A DNA stretch of 32,556 nt from a virus. Under the pieces are notes generated by a model. It was given only the letters and a program-made list of their open reading frames with translations, did not search any database and had not been told where the DNA came from. The position numbers were made by a program, and so were the translations under genes. The stretch lies in the IMG/VR virus record IMGVR_UViG_3300008259_000095, positions 1-32,556 of that record; one strand, written 5' to 3'. Of the stretch, positions 17,086-24,357 are shown one piece after another; positions within the stretch are counted from its first letter, which is position 1; the number at the start of each line of letters is the position of its first letter.

Positions 17086-18240
17086 CTAAATAAATCGGTA
17101 AACGCCTGCATACTTATGCTCATTCCTACATTTTACCGCTAATGCCAACGCATTTACGCAATCATCGTGAAAACCTGAAGGCGAATTATACCTTACCCCT
17201 GTCGCAGTAAACTGATACTCAAAGATATCCAATTCTTGCCGTATTAACCCATCGGGAAAACCTACCTCCTTTTTATGGATTGTAGATGCTAACAACTCCA
17301 TCAACTGCTGTTTACTCGCTGATGTGTATTTGAATCCGTGCATAGCGTTAAAATGCTTTTGCAAATCCTCAGTAATGGCATCCCCTACGCCTGTACTATC
17401 AATTATGATAGGCTTGTTTTTCTCAATCTGTAAAATCGTTTCTCTTGTCTGCTTCCAATCTTTTTGGAATCTGTCAAAATAACAAACATCCCCGTTTGTG
17501 TCTAAACCTACTATACAAGTCCAGTCAACTGATTTAGCCAAATCAATCCCATAGAATGCAGGTTGATTCGTTGACATCGGTTTGAGGCATTCCTGAATGT
17601 GATTTGATCCAAAGGGATTCGCAGCGTTTTCCATAGCATTCGCCATATACTCCTGCTCAAATACTGCACCCGGTAATTGCCTCCGCGCATCGTCAACCTC
17701 TGACCTATCAATATAAGGGTTATCGTATGTGGTAAACTTGAAAGACTGCCAATCTGTTTCGCCACCCTTCATAAATAGCGAATAGAAATAGTTTTTACCC
17801 TTTGGTGTTGACAGAAACAAAGCACGCCCTTTGTAGTCGGTTAAGGTAGGTCTGATTGAGTTTAACCAACCATCCTCTAAATTAGGGATGAACGATGCCT
17901 CATCTACTACGACTAAATGAAATTTGCGACCTCTGAGATTATCTAACCTTTCCCCTGTGAAAAACATAACGCTGCCATCATTCGGAAAATTAATAATCAA
18001 ATCAGATTTATTATTCTCAAACGGAATCGTTTTGATAAGTTTATTGAAGAATGTTTTTGCCAGTTGATAGGTAGGTGTAATGTAGGCAACCGCATTGCCT
18101 TTCATTGCCTCAAAGATAATCTCTAACTGAGCTAACTCAGATTTGCCAAACCTACGACCACACATAACAACCCTGAAACGTGCAGGGCAATCCATAATCG
18201 CCTGCTGATTCTCGTGTAGTTCAGGGATGACTATTTGCAT
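17086..18240 (-). CDS. terL: Terminase large subunit (packaging ATPase and nuclease)
   Basis: A 384-residue TerL, the motor that pumps DNA through the portal and cuts it. The ATPase domain shows Walker A GRRFGKS (28-34), Walker B LVVVDEAS (Asp113, Glu114) and the coupling motif STPKG (144-148). The C-terminal RNase H-like nuclease has YGIDLAKS (Asp233), IIIDSTGVGDA (Asp281) and HDDCVNALAL (Asp359/Asp360), the three expected acidic positions. The length is slightly short but complete. The start overlaps the TerS stop by one base. The next gene begins 32 nt after its stop, the widest gap within this module. Confidence 0.97.
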   Translation of the reverse strand: MQIVIPELHENQQAIMDCPARFRVVMCGRRFGKSELAQLEIIFEAMKGNAVAYITPTYQLAKTFFNKLIKTIPFENNKSDLIINFPNDGSVMFFTGERLDNLRGRKFHLVVVDEASFIPNLEDGWLNSIRPTLTDYKGRALFLSTPKGKNYFYSLFMKGGETDWQSFKFTTYDNPYIDRSEVDDARRQLPGAVFEQEYMANAMENAANPFGSNHIQECLKPMSTNQPAFYGIDLAKSVDWTCIVGLDTNGDVCYFDRFQKDWKQTRETILQIEKNKPIIIDSTGVGDAITEDLQKHFNAMHGFKYTSASKQQLMELLASTIHKKEVGFPDGLIRQELDIFEYQFTATGVRYNSPSGFHDDCVNALALAVKCRNEHKYAGVYRFI

Positions 18241-18617
18241 TAAAGTATTGTTTTGCCCTTAGTAATAACAAACTCAATCTTACCCGTATTCTCAACGCTT
18301 GACGTTTCTTTTGGCTTTCCGTAGACACGTGTTAATAACGTCTCAAGTGAGTATAACGATCCTTTCTGCAAACTCTTAACCATTGCATTCGCTATCGTCT
18401 TTTCCAATATCGTTCCCTTCGGATTATCATACACCGCTTTCAGTTCGTCTAAATCCATTGCCATCATATTTTGAATCGTATCGTTAATCTCTGATAATTT
18501 GTACCCTGCATCTTTCAACACAGATACATACTTACGAGGCCTGCCATCTTTGTTAATCCTTTCAGGGTATTTATCAAATCCATCTCCCTTTTTTAGGTTA
18601 TCTAATTTGTTTGCCAT
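18240..18617 (-). CDS. terS: Terminase small subunit
   Basis: A 125-residue basic protein that precedes terL with a one-base overlap. The first part carries PERINKDGRPRKYVSVLKD (18-36), then helices around 38-65. The family-typical KTIANAMVKSLQKGSLYSLE is at about 73-92, followed by TRVYGKPKE. I recognise this layout as the small terminase of Bacteroidota phages, which binds phage DNA and regulates TerL. The helix-rich N-terminus is the likely DNA-binding part. The start ATG at 18617-18615 is preceded by two copies of an 11-bp direct repeat, and the upstream frame is closed by tandem stops (TGA TAA). Confidence 0.85.
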   Translation of the reverse strand: MANKLDNLKKGDGFDKYPERINKDGRPRKYVSVLKDAGYKLSEINDTIQNMMAMDLDELKAVYDNPKGTILEKTIANAMVKSLQKGSLYSLETLLTRVYGKPKETSSVENTGKIEFVITKGKTIL

Positions 18618-18618
18618 C

Positions 18619-18640
18619 GGTTGTTTATCGGTTGTTTATC
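18619..18640 (-). repeat. Tandem 11-bp direct repeat before terS
   Basis: GGTTGTTTATC occurs twice head to tail (18619-18629 and 18630-18640), and the three bases just before it repeat the last three of the unit. On the coding strand it reads GATAAACAACC twice, one base upstream of the terS start. The spacing of one helical turn would suit a protein site (for example TerS or a regulator), or it may be a simple slippage duplication. Confidence 0.7.
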
Positions 18641-18821
18641 AGTTTTTTTTATACTCTAACAATTCATCTGCCTTTTCAATTATCCAGTTATTAATTTGCC
18701 CTTGCGAGAATGTAGCAGAGATAAGCAGAGCGTTGAATTGTGTCATTATCTCATCTAATGTTATATCGTCAGATGTTTCAATCGTTGCTGAAATGTCGTA
18801 GTGTTTTATCGTGAGTTGCAT
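18639..18821 (-). CDS. Hypothetical 60-residue protein upstream of terS
   Basis: A short acidic protein (start MQLTIKHYDISATIETSDD, then IMTQFNALLISATF) that I have seen as a small conserved gene next to terminase genes in Bacteroidota phages. It is helical after residue 20, with no membrane segment. It overlaps the HNH gene by 16 nt. It ends in a run of eight A residues followed by two stop codons (TGA TAA), and the terS frame continues in the same register. Function unknown. Confidence 0.6.
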   Translation of the reverse strand: MQLTIKHYDISATIETSDDITLDEIMTQFNALLISATFSQGQINNWIIEKADELLEYKKN

Positions 18822-19060
18822 TTTTCGTTATGTTTATCTGTTAAAAAATCTATGAATTGCTTTTTATCGCCATAATTGATGTGGCATTGTCTGCATAGTG
18901 CCATAATGTTTCTGATGTCATCTGCCCCTGCACTCCCTCCCATACCCCTACATTTGATATGGTGTATATCAACTGCGACTGAGTTGCATACTTCACAAAG
19001 TATTGTATCTGATACATCATAGCCGAAATAGTTAAAATAAATTTTAGTGTGTTTTTTCAT
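18806..19060 (-). CDS. HNH endonuclease
   Basis: An 84-residue HNH nuclease. It has a zinc pair Cys22-x2-Cys25, the DIHHIKCRG catalytic strand (His33, His34), Asn51 of the N position, and the second zinc pair Cys56-x2-Cys59 followed by His60. Small HNH proteins next to terminase genes assist DNA cleavage during packaging in HK97-like phages, and this one lies two genes upstream of terS. A homing role is possible but less likely, since nothing is interrupted. It overlaps the methyltransferase stop by 17 nt. Confidence 0.9.
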   Translation of the reverse strand: MKKHTKIYFNYFGYDVSDTILCEVCNSVAVDIHHIKCRGMGGSAGADDIRNIMALCRQCHINYGDKKQFIDFLTDKHNEKCNSR

Positions 19061-20189
19061 AACGCACTCCGTTTCTTTTTATTTCTAATGTAGGATCAAG
19101 TTGCAGCATCCTGTCAACAATTACCTGACAATATTTAGGATCTAATTCCATCCCGTAGCATTTGCGTTTAAGTTGATGAGCAGCGACCATTGTTGAGCCT
19201 GAGCCAAGAAATAAATCCAATATTGTTTTTGATTCTTTTGCATATTCATTTATGCACCAATCAGCTAATGCAATCGGCTTTTGTGTTGGATGTACTCTTT
19301 TTTCGCCCATCTCACTACCTTTTATCATTCCATGCCATTGATGTCTAAATACATCTACTTTAACTCCTTTATTTACAAAAGCTAATTCTGCACCACTAAA
19401 AGTATCTCCTTCTCTTTGCTTATCCCAAACTAACCAACCAAATCCATTTGGTAAACAAGATGAATAATAATTTGCTCCCCAAAATATCATTGTTGCATCG
19501 CTAAATAAAGATTGACACAAATTAAAAGCATCTACTGCAACTGTTACATCATTATCTCCTAATATCTCACCAAAATCATTTTCTTTAGCATTACCTTTAA
19601 TTCCTTTACCACTATGTGAGATTCCATAAGGAGGGTCTGTGAATACCATATCTGCTTTCTCTCCATTCATCAACTTTGCAACTGAATCTGAATCAGTTGA
19701 ATCACCACACAACAAACGATGCTCGCCTATTTCAAATAAATCCCCTATAACTATATCCGTTTTTATTTCATCAGGTATATCAAAATCATCCTCAGCCGCC
19801 TCTAATTGCACGGGTTTGAAATCAGGAATATCTAAACCCCATTCTGTTAATTGTATTTCATCCCAATTATTAGCGATGTCATCCCAATCCCATTCCCCAT
19901 AGCCTATATTATCTTTAATAACAAACTCCTTTCTTTTTTCCTCAGTCCAATCATCAGCCATCAAAACCCAGTTATCAGGTATTTCTTTGTAGTCTAATTC
20001 CTGCAATGCCTTTAATCTCATATTACCGCCTAATGGATATATTTTACCATCTACATCGGTAACGCATACCATAGGTCTTTTTTCAATCATTTCAGGAAAA
20101 TCCTTTATTGACTGAACTAACTTTTTGAATTTTTCATCCTTGATGATTCTCGGATTCTGAGGATTGCTTTTGATTTTTGTTATTTTCAT
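19044..20189 (-). CDS. ParB-like domain fused to a DNA methyltransferase
   Basis: A 381-residue two-domain protein. Residues 1-90 form a ParB/sulfiredoxin-like domain with the box GGNMRLKAL (54-62). A linker leads to a beta-class DNA methyltransferase with DPPYG (185-189, catalytic motif IV). HPTQKP (300-305) and the SAM-binding motif FLGSGS (327-332) come afterwards. That order (IV before I) is the beta class, which makes N6-methyladenine or N4-methylcytosine; DPPY favours adenine. It probably protects phage DNA from host restriction, with the ParB-like part aiding DNA binding. Its start lies 56 nt inside the preceding gene. No partner restriction enzyme is present. Confidence 0.9.
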   Translation of the reverse strand: MKITKIKSNPQNPRIIKDEKFKKLVQSIKDFPEMIEKRPMVCVTDVDGKIYPLGGNMRLKALQELDYKEIPDNWVLMADDWTEEKRKEFVIKDNIGYGEWDWDDIANNWDEIQLTEWGLDIPDFKPVQLEAAEDDFDIPDEIKTDIVIGDLFEIGEHRLLCGDSTDSDSVAKLMNGEKADMVFTDPPYGISHSGKGIKGNAKENDFGEILGDNDVTVAVDAFNLCQSLFSDATMIFWGANYYSSCLPNGFGWLVWDKQREGDTFSGAELAFVNKGVKVDVFRHQWHGMIKGSEMGEKRVHPTQKPIALADWCINEYAKESKTILDLFLGSGSTMVAAHQLKRKCYGMELDPKYCQVIVDRMLQLDPTLEIKRNGVRYEKTH

Positions 20190-20355
20190 CTAATAATTTT
20201 TCAATGTATAATGAGGCATCCATTAACTCCTGCTGTAAATGAATCAGGAAATTGTCGGTGTTGTTATCCTCCAATGTTGTGCCATACTTTTTAATACCCA
20301 GTTCGCTACGCTGAATATATTTGTGTATTAGCTGTCTTACTATCTTATCTTTCAT
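20134..20355 (-). CDS. Small helical protein, MazG-like nucleotide pyrophosphohydrolase candidate
   Basis: A 73-residue protein if started at ATG 20355 (MKDKIVRQLIHKYIQRS). A TTG 16 codons upstream falls inside the preceding gene and is rejected. The sequence SELGIKKYGTTLEDNNTDNF, then LIHLQQELMDASLYIEKLL, is a pattern I know from phage MazG-like or dNTP pyrophosphohydrolase-type proteins. The paired acidic helix (HLQQELMDA) would bind metal. The C-terminal tail is Asn- and Gln-rich and overlaps the ParB-methyltransferase start. It would cleave nucleotides or nucleotide alarmones. It is small for the family, so this is a candidate only. Confidence 0.5.
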   Translation of the reverse strand: MKDKIVRQLIHKYIQRSELGIKKYGTTLEDNNTDNFLIHLQQELMDASLYIEKLLDENNKNQKQSSESENHQG

Positions 20356-20827
20356 AAATATACCAATCTTCAAAAGGCCCAAAATCACACATAACATCTG
20401 CAACGGCTAACGTATATCCTAACGATTGCAAAATCCTACGAGATGGCTCAACAAATCTATTATCTAAATAGGCATCTGTTTCGTAGGTAATAACTCCAAA
20501 CTTTAATTTTGTCGTTTCTAATATCCTCATCAGGCAGTTAAATGTATTCTCTGATGGCTCAATATCTAACTGCAAATAATCAATCCATCCTGATTTTTGA
20601 TAATTATACGTTAACGCATCTGCAATAATTAGCGGATTCTTTCGATAGTTATTCCAATGGTGTACGTTCTTATCCTCTATATCAATACTAATGCCTGTCC
20701 ATCCGTTTAATTCTAACAGATACGTATTATTGATGTGTACAGGATGAGAGGCACCGATTTCCAAATAAGTGCCGTTTGCTCCTATTCTATCCAATACAAA
20801 TTTATCCTGTCCTGCTTGACTATACAT
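20345..20827 (-). CDS. FkbM-type SAM-dependent methyltransferase
   Basis: A 160-residue protein with the SAM-binding opening QDKFVLDRIGANGTYLEIGA (7-26), a GWTGISIDIE acidic-loop strand (about 42-51) and the family block YLQLDIEPSEN (about 83-93). FkbM methyltransferases usually O-methylate sugars in glycans. It is shorter than the usual 230-280 residues and may be a minimal version. It is flanked by a heptosyltransferase-like protein (start overlap of 8 nt), which suggests that the two decorate the same sugar, either on the host surface or on the virion. Confidence 0.75.
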   Translation of the reverse strand: MYSQAGQDKFVLDRIGANGTYLEIGASHPVHINNTYLLELNGWTGISIDIEDKNVHHWNNYRKNPLIIADALTYNYQKSGWIDYLQLDIEPSENTFNCLMRILETTKLKFGVITYETDAYLDNRFVEPSRRILQSLGYTLAVADVMCDFGPFEDWYIYER

Positions 20828-21503
20828 TTATTATTGTTTCACGTGGTTGTAATAATGATGAGCAGGTGTGGCCCGGTGCCTGCTCCAATCTGTAATTAAT
20901 CCCTAACCCCATCGCTATCGTTGACATAGCAGAATAACACCCTGTAAACATTACGGCTTTCTTAATCAGATGTGCCGCCTCCAAAAAATCGCAGGGAAAG
21001 TATTTTACTTTAGTTTGAAACTTGTCATTAAATAACAAATATTCCTCAGGGTAACCTATAAAAAATACCTCATCTGCTAATGTGTAAAGATACTCAACCT
21101 CTTTTGCCCAGTTGCAGTTGGGATCGGCATAATTTGTTGTCCTATTTATTACTGCGTATCTGATGCCGTTTATTATATTGACATCCTCAGGCAGCGTTAA
21201 CCAACCATCCCGATAAGAATAATCAACAGGTATTTGCTGCCCTTGAAAATGTGCCTCAATTAAATTCTTATGATGCCCTGCGTGCTGTCTGAAATTATCT
21301 AAATCGTGAGCATATGACGGCTTTAATTCTGACCATTCAACGGAGGTAATATATGGCTGCACCTCAATCAGTTTAGTAATTGATTCTGCACGCTGTTTGT
21401 GGAAGTTAGTTATCATTAACTTACCGCCACCCATTGCTCGGATTGTTGGCAGAGAAAAAACAATATCCCCTGTTGCTCCCGAATGTGTGAAAACTTTATT
21501 CAT
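20820..21503 (-). CDS. Heptosyltransferase-like (GT9-type) glycosyltransferase
   Basis: A 227-residue protein whose N-terminus MNKVFTHSGATGDIVFSLPT and following IRAMGGGKLMI match the opening of ADP-heptose LPS heptosyltransferase-like enzymes (GxxGDxxxxLPxxRAL). Further residues include PSYAHDLDNFRQHAGHHKN, CNWAKEVEYLYTL and FTGCYSAMSTIAMGLGI near the C-terminus (about 190-206), the site where such proteins bind nucleotide sugar. It is about 100 residues shorter than typical GT9 enzymes, so a reduced or specialised form is likely. Its neighbour encodes an FkbM methyltransferase; both could modify host surface sugars or a phage glycan. Confidence 0.65.
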   Translation of the reverse strand: MNKVFTHSGATGDIVFSLPTIRAMGGGKLMITNFHKQRAESITKLIEVQPYITSVEWSELKPSYAHDLDNFRQHAGHHKNLIEAHFQGQQIPVDYSYRDGWLTLPEDVNIINGIRYAVINRTTNYADPNCNWAKEVEYLYTLADEVFFIGYPEEYLLFNDKFQTKVKYFPCDFLEAAHLIKKAVMFTGCYSAMSTIAMGLGINYRLEQAPGHTCSSLLQPRETIINV

Positions 21504-21700
21504 AGCTTTTCAATTTCAAATCTTACCTGCTCCCAATATAGAATCCAATCCTGTGAGCATCCATTTTTAAGGCAGTTCTGTATTATCTCGTTGATTGTTA
21601 TTATAGCACAACTTTTTGCCTGTAATATGCTACCAAAATCAGGGTATTGAGTTCCCTTGAATTTATCCATCAACTCCAACGCTTTTTCTTTTGGATTCAT
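21500..21700 (-). CDS. Conserved small helical protein
   Basis: A 66-residue protein, likely all alpha-helical, opening MNPKEKALELMDKFKG. It then has AKSCAIITINEIIQNC (about 28-43), and its last block is YWEQVRFEIEKL (about 55-66). I recognise this pattern as a frequent small gene of Bacteroidota phages with no known function. Two Cys residues appear, but there is no metal-binding arrangement. It is coupled to the upstream lipoprotein gene by a one-base overlap and downstream by 4 nt (ATGA). Confidence 0.6.
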   Translation of the reverse strand: MNPKEKALELMDKFKGTQYPDFGSILQAKSCAIITINEIIQNCLKNGCSQDWILYWEQVRFEIEKL

Positions 21701-21918
21701 TAGTTTGTTATTTCGATTGTATCTCCTTCCTCCATCATATAGTAATTGATCCCGTAGTACGTTACTAAACTGCCGTTAATGTTTATTGTAGTAACGTAAA
21801 CAGGTTGACCTTTTACATTTGTGTGTACCTCTTTTTTTACAATGTAACCCTTCAAAACAGGTTTTTCAGTTGGAACTTCGCAGGATGCGAGCAATAAAAT
21901 AAAGATTAATTTTTTCAT
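21700..21918 (-). CDS. Small lipoprotein
   Basis: A 72-residue lipoprotein. The signal is MKKLIFILLLASCEVPTEKP with the lipobox LLASC at residues 9-13, so the mature protein would be lipid-anchored at Cys13 and carry about 60 residues. The mature part is a small beta-rich domain ending in an acidic TIEITN tail. Phage lipoproteins of this kind can block superinfecting phages at the surface (as reported for T5 Llp and similar proteins), which would fit its place beside the glycosyltransferase cluster. That role is inferred. Confidence 0.75.
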   Translation of the reverse strand: MKKLIFILLLASCEVPTEKPVLKGYIVKKEVHTNVKGQPVYVTTININGSLVTYYGINYYMMEEGDTIEITN

Positions 21919-22115
21919 TGTGTTATCAGTTTTGCATATTTAATTATTCCAGTTAACTTTTCGTGAATCACTACCTTAAAATCTACATCATCAATAAAAC
22001 GCTCCTCACTTATGAATTTTGCATCATCAGGATGCAATAACATTAAATGCTGCCCTTGTTCATTCTCATAGGCAACTAACCACATACCATCAATGAGTGT
22101 TAACCTGCCACGCAT
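21915..22115 (-). CDS. Conserved small protein (MRGRL opening)
   Basis: A 66-residue protein with an opening MRGRLTLIDGMWLVAYENEQ, a LMLLHPDDAKFISEERFID block (24-42) and an IKYAKLITQ end. I recognise this opening and the LHPDD motif as a small conserved family in Bacteroidota phages, without a known function. The beta-rich start suggests an SH3- or OB-like fold. It is coupled to neighbours on both sides by overlaps (16 nt upstream, 4 nt downstream). Confidence 0.6.
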   Translation of the reverse strand: MRGRLTLIDGMWLVAYENEQGQHLMLLHPDDAKFISEERFIDDVDFKVVIHEKLTGIIKYAKLITQ

Positions 22116-22273
22116 TGCTCGTAATATTTATAGATAGTTACCAACATCTCACATACACACACGTGGCAATTTTGATTATATTCATAATTCGGATGATCCA
22201 CCCGGTAAGCATCTACAACCTCATTTCTAATATGTGGCGCAAATCCGACAAGTTCCTGCGTTTTCATATACAT
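22100..22273 (-). CDS. Small conserved protein with a Cys-x2-Cys motif
   Basis: A 57-residue protein if started at ATG 22273 (MYMKTQELVGFAPHIRNEVV). An upstream ATG at 22384 would overlap the glycosyltransferase coding region and gives a low-quality extension, so it is rejected. It carries YRVDHPNYEYNQNCHVCVCE, then MLVTIYKYYE; the Cys-x2-Cys arrangement and the C-terminal helix resemble a small phage family of unknown role that may bind zinc. It begins 14 nt after the glycosyltransferase stop and overlaps the next gene by 16 nt. Confidence 0.6.
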   Translation of the reverse strand: MYMKTQELVGFAPHIRNEVVDAYRVDHPNYEYNQNCHVCVCEMLVTIYKYYEQCVAG

Positions 22274-22286
22274 ATCATAAATGTGC

Positions 22287-23297
22287 TTATGCTTTAATAA
22301 GGTCTGCAAATGCGGCTTTTCGGGTAATGTTAACCTCTGAGAGATTATATTTTCGCTTTGCCCATTCTTTGATTTTCTGCCCATATTCTAATCGTGCTTG
22401 TTTATCGTTAATTAAAAAGTTCAAATGCTTATACCAATCTGATTGATTATACACCCACAAAACAGGAGCATCAAAATCATTAATATATGGCTCAACCGCT
22501 GAGCAGATAACAGGAACTCCCTTAACCGCTGCCTCCAATAACTTCAAATTAGATTTACCTGCAGCCCAGTCTGACCTTAACAAAGGTACTAACATAATAT
22601 CTGCCTGCTCATACATTGACATATATTTATCAGGCGTTGTGCCTTTCAGGATCGTATGCTCTAACTTCTTTGAGTTTGTAAAATAAGACACCATTTTATC
22701 CCATAGCCATTTGCTCAGATGATTTTCATCATTATAGCCACCAATAACCATTTTTATTTTATCCCTGTGAGCCATCAACCTACGAACAGGATTCTTTAAT
22801 ATCTCTAAATCGCCCTCGTGAGTTATGCCACCACACCAAAAAATTCTAATCTTTTCATCCTCTATTTTTTCATCTGTGAATTGATAGGTGTCAAACGGAA
22901 TGGCATTAGGTAAGATAATCACGTTTTTATTAAACTCATAAATCCTGTTTGCTAACCTCTGATGTGTGCAAGTAACTAAATCCGCATCTCTTAGATTCTG
23001 TTCAATGCGTGGATTCATTTCCTGATAATCGTAGTAATTCAAATGATTTGAAGGTAGTAACCAGTCATCATCCATATCTACAATAATCTTACATCCTAAA
23101 TCCTCACGCACCCTATCAAAATTTCCATCAAATTGCGAAACCCGATTGTATAGTAAGATGTCATATTTTTCAGATAGGATTTCTTCGTTAGGGTAGTTTG
23201 TTATTACACCCTTTACCTCAGGCATAGTAATTAGAGGCAACACAACACGATGATAACCGCACCCTGAATTTGGATGACTTAACCCTAATACTCTCAC
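22287..23297 (-). CDS. Glycosyltransferase, GT-B fold (GT4-like)
   Basis: A 336-residue glycosyltransferase opening MRVLGLSHPNSGCGYHRV. An acidic DMDDDWLLPSNHLNYYDY segment lies at about 75-92, a LPNAIPFDTYQF loop at about 129-140, and an IFWCGGITHEGDLEIL strand at about 151-166. The nucleotide-sugar C-terminal half carries KSNLKLLEAAVKGVPVICSA (about 247-266). These are the expected positions of a GT-B, two-domain glycosyltransferase. The gene uses a GTG start overlapping the upstream stop as GTGA. Together with the heptosyltransferase-like and FkbM genes downstream it forms a surface-modification cluster; the target (LPS, capsule, DNA or virion) is not shown by sequence. Confidence 0.8.
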   Translation of the reverse strand: MRVLGLSHPNSGCGYHRVVLPLITMPEVKGVITNYPNEEILSEKYDILLYNRVSQFDGNFDRVREDLGCKIIVDMDDDWLLPSNHLNYYDYQEMNPRIEQNLRDADLVTCTHQRLANRIYEFNKNVIILPNAIPFDTYQFTDEKIEDEKIRIFWCGGITHEGDLEILKNPVRRLMAHRDKIKMVIGGYNDENHLSKWLWDKMVSYFTNSKKLEHTILKGTTPDKYMSMYEQADIMLVPLLRSDWAAGKSNLKLLEAAVKGVPVICSAVEPYINDFDAPVLWVYNQSDWYKHLNFLINDKQARLEYGQKIKEWAKRKYNLSEVNITRKAAFADLIKA

Positions 23298-23554
23298 GGC
23301 AGTTTATTTAAGATGTATAAAATACAATTAGCAATACAACCTGCACCGAAAATGATAATTAAAAAAACGCTTACAATCTCAGGCAGGCAATACAGAATCA
23401 TTGCAACCCATACCGGTAAACAGGAAAAACAATCTATCGGCTTAATCCTCTGATGAGGCATTAACTTGAATCCTGTCTTTATCGCTGATGGTATCTTTGC
23501 GATATGTATAAAATAGAATGAGAAAAATAACGATGCGAGAATTATAGTTATCAT
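23294..23554 (-). CDS. Small membrane protein with a CFSCLPVW motif
   Basis: An 86-residue integral membrane protein with two or three hydrophobic helices (about 2-18, 47-63 and 60-80). Between the first two is a basic loop and the motif KPIDCFSCLPVW (38-49), a pattern I have seen in small membrane proteins of Bacteroidota phages. The two Cys could bind metal or form a disulphide. It is sandwiched between the sigma-like regulator (4-nt overlap) and the glycosyltransferase, which suggests the inner membrane as a site of action. A superinfection-exclusion or membrane-assistance role is possible. Confidence 0.55.
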   Translation of the reverse strand: MITIILASLFFSFYFIHIAKIPSAIKTGFKLMPHQRIKPIDCFSCLPVWVAMILYCLPEIVSVFLIIIFGAGCIANCILYILNKLP

Positions 23555-24063
23555 TGATTATTAATTAGATTTTTTAATTGTTTTTTTGTTTTCTTAACTA
23601 CATCAAAAACGTGTTTGTGAGGCAACCCGAAATACTTAGCCACCTTTTGACAATTTCTCATCTCAACGTATTTAGAAAATATAATTGATTCGTGCGCCTC
23701 ATTAGGATTAAGTGTTAGTTTTTTATCTAAATGCTTATTTGCAATATCAGCCGTATCTATCCAGTCCTTAACACTCGTTAACTTAAAATACTCAACCGCT
23801 TTGCCGACATCATTTTTTTTGTACTTGTAATAAAATGGCGAGTTGTTAGACATCCCCATATTTATTATGATCCGTAAAACAAAGGCATTCAGATTACCAT
23901 CACTCTTTAACTGAGCGAGTTTTTGGCAGTCATAGGATAAGAGAATTAAAGCAAGTTCCTGCCTCAAATCATCCTGTAATTCAGATGGCTTAACTTTTGC
24001 GATAAGGTTGTTAATCTTCGCATCCTGATAAATCTCAACGATTATATCATTACAGGGATTCAC
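23551..24063 (-). CDS. Sigma-factor-like transcription regulator
   Basis: A 170-residue basic helical protein that starts at GTG 24063. Residues about 25-80 have the region-2-like pattern DDLRQELALILLSYD, then NAFVLRIIINMGMSNNSPFY, resembling phage sigma-70-related proteins that I know from Bacteroidota phages. The C-terminal 45 residues (NCQKVAKYFGLPHKHVFDVV) look like a helix-turn-helix, as in region 4. It could redirect host RNA polymerase to late promoters. The divergence from known sigma factors is large, so a role in transcription is probable but the class is tentative. Confidence 0.55.
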   Translation of the reverse strand: MNPCNDIIVEIYQDAKINNLIAKVKPSELQDDLRQELALILLSYDCQKLAQLKSDGNLNAFVLRIIINMGMSNNSPFYYKYKKNDVGKAVEYFKLTSVKDWIDTADIANKHLDKKLTLNPNEAHESIIFSKYVEMRNCQKVAKYFGLPHKHVFDVVKKTKKQLKNLINNQ

Positions 24064-24072
24064 AGATTAAAA

Positions 24073-24357
24073 TTAAACTTTTATTTTTAATATTTCCAAA
24101 ACATCTTCAATTTTTTCTATAATATGCACCTGCCCCATCCACCCGGTGTGAAATTTAACCTCTGATTCTGTTAACTTTTTCTGCGATGCAGATTTTTTGC
24201 CGTCCTTAATCTCAAACAGATAATTAATGCCTCTAAACCCTACAACGATATCTGGAAATCCTTTTCCTATTTCGTGCGTGCTAAATACTGAGGCAAATGG
24301 TATATGCCTGATTTGGTCAATTATCTGCTTGTGGTTTGCATCTGTTCTTTTGATCAT
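24073..24357 (-). CDS. VRR-NUC-like nuclease
   Basis: A 94-residue protein with the PD-(D/E)xK core GKGFPDIVVGF (about 31-41), YLFEIKDGKK (about 46-55) and the trailing helix containing TESEVKFHTGWMG. The GFPD...EIK order is typical of the VRR-NUC family of small Mg-dependent nucleases. These may act as Holliday-junction or branched-DNA nucleases in phages. Located just after the Mom-like gene and before the sigma-like gene, it would be expressed early to middle. It ends 9 nt before the next start. There is no fused helicase. Confidence 0.85.
   Translation of the reverse strand: MIKRTDANHKQIIDQIRHIPFASVFSTHEIGKGFPDIVVGFRGINYLFEIKDGKKSASQKKLTESEVKFHTGWMGQVHIIEKIEDVLEILKIKV

Noticed and set aside
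17511-17765. Second minus-strand frame of 84 codons inside terL
   Set aside because: Fully nested in the strong TerL frame, with no recognisable family or start signal.
18641-18648. Eight-A run at the end of the 60-residue gene as a frameshift site into terS
   Set aside because: The terS frame is the same as the upstream frame, separated by two stop codons, so frameshifting would not join them.
20356-20403. TTG start adding 16 residues to the MazG-like gene
   Set aside because: It overlaps the FkbM coding end; ATG 20355 gives a natural start and normal overlap.
22274-22384. N-terminal extension of the small Cys-x2-Cys protein to ATG 22384
   Set aside because: The extension lies entirely within the well-supported glycosyltransferase end; starting at 22273 removes the overlap.
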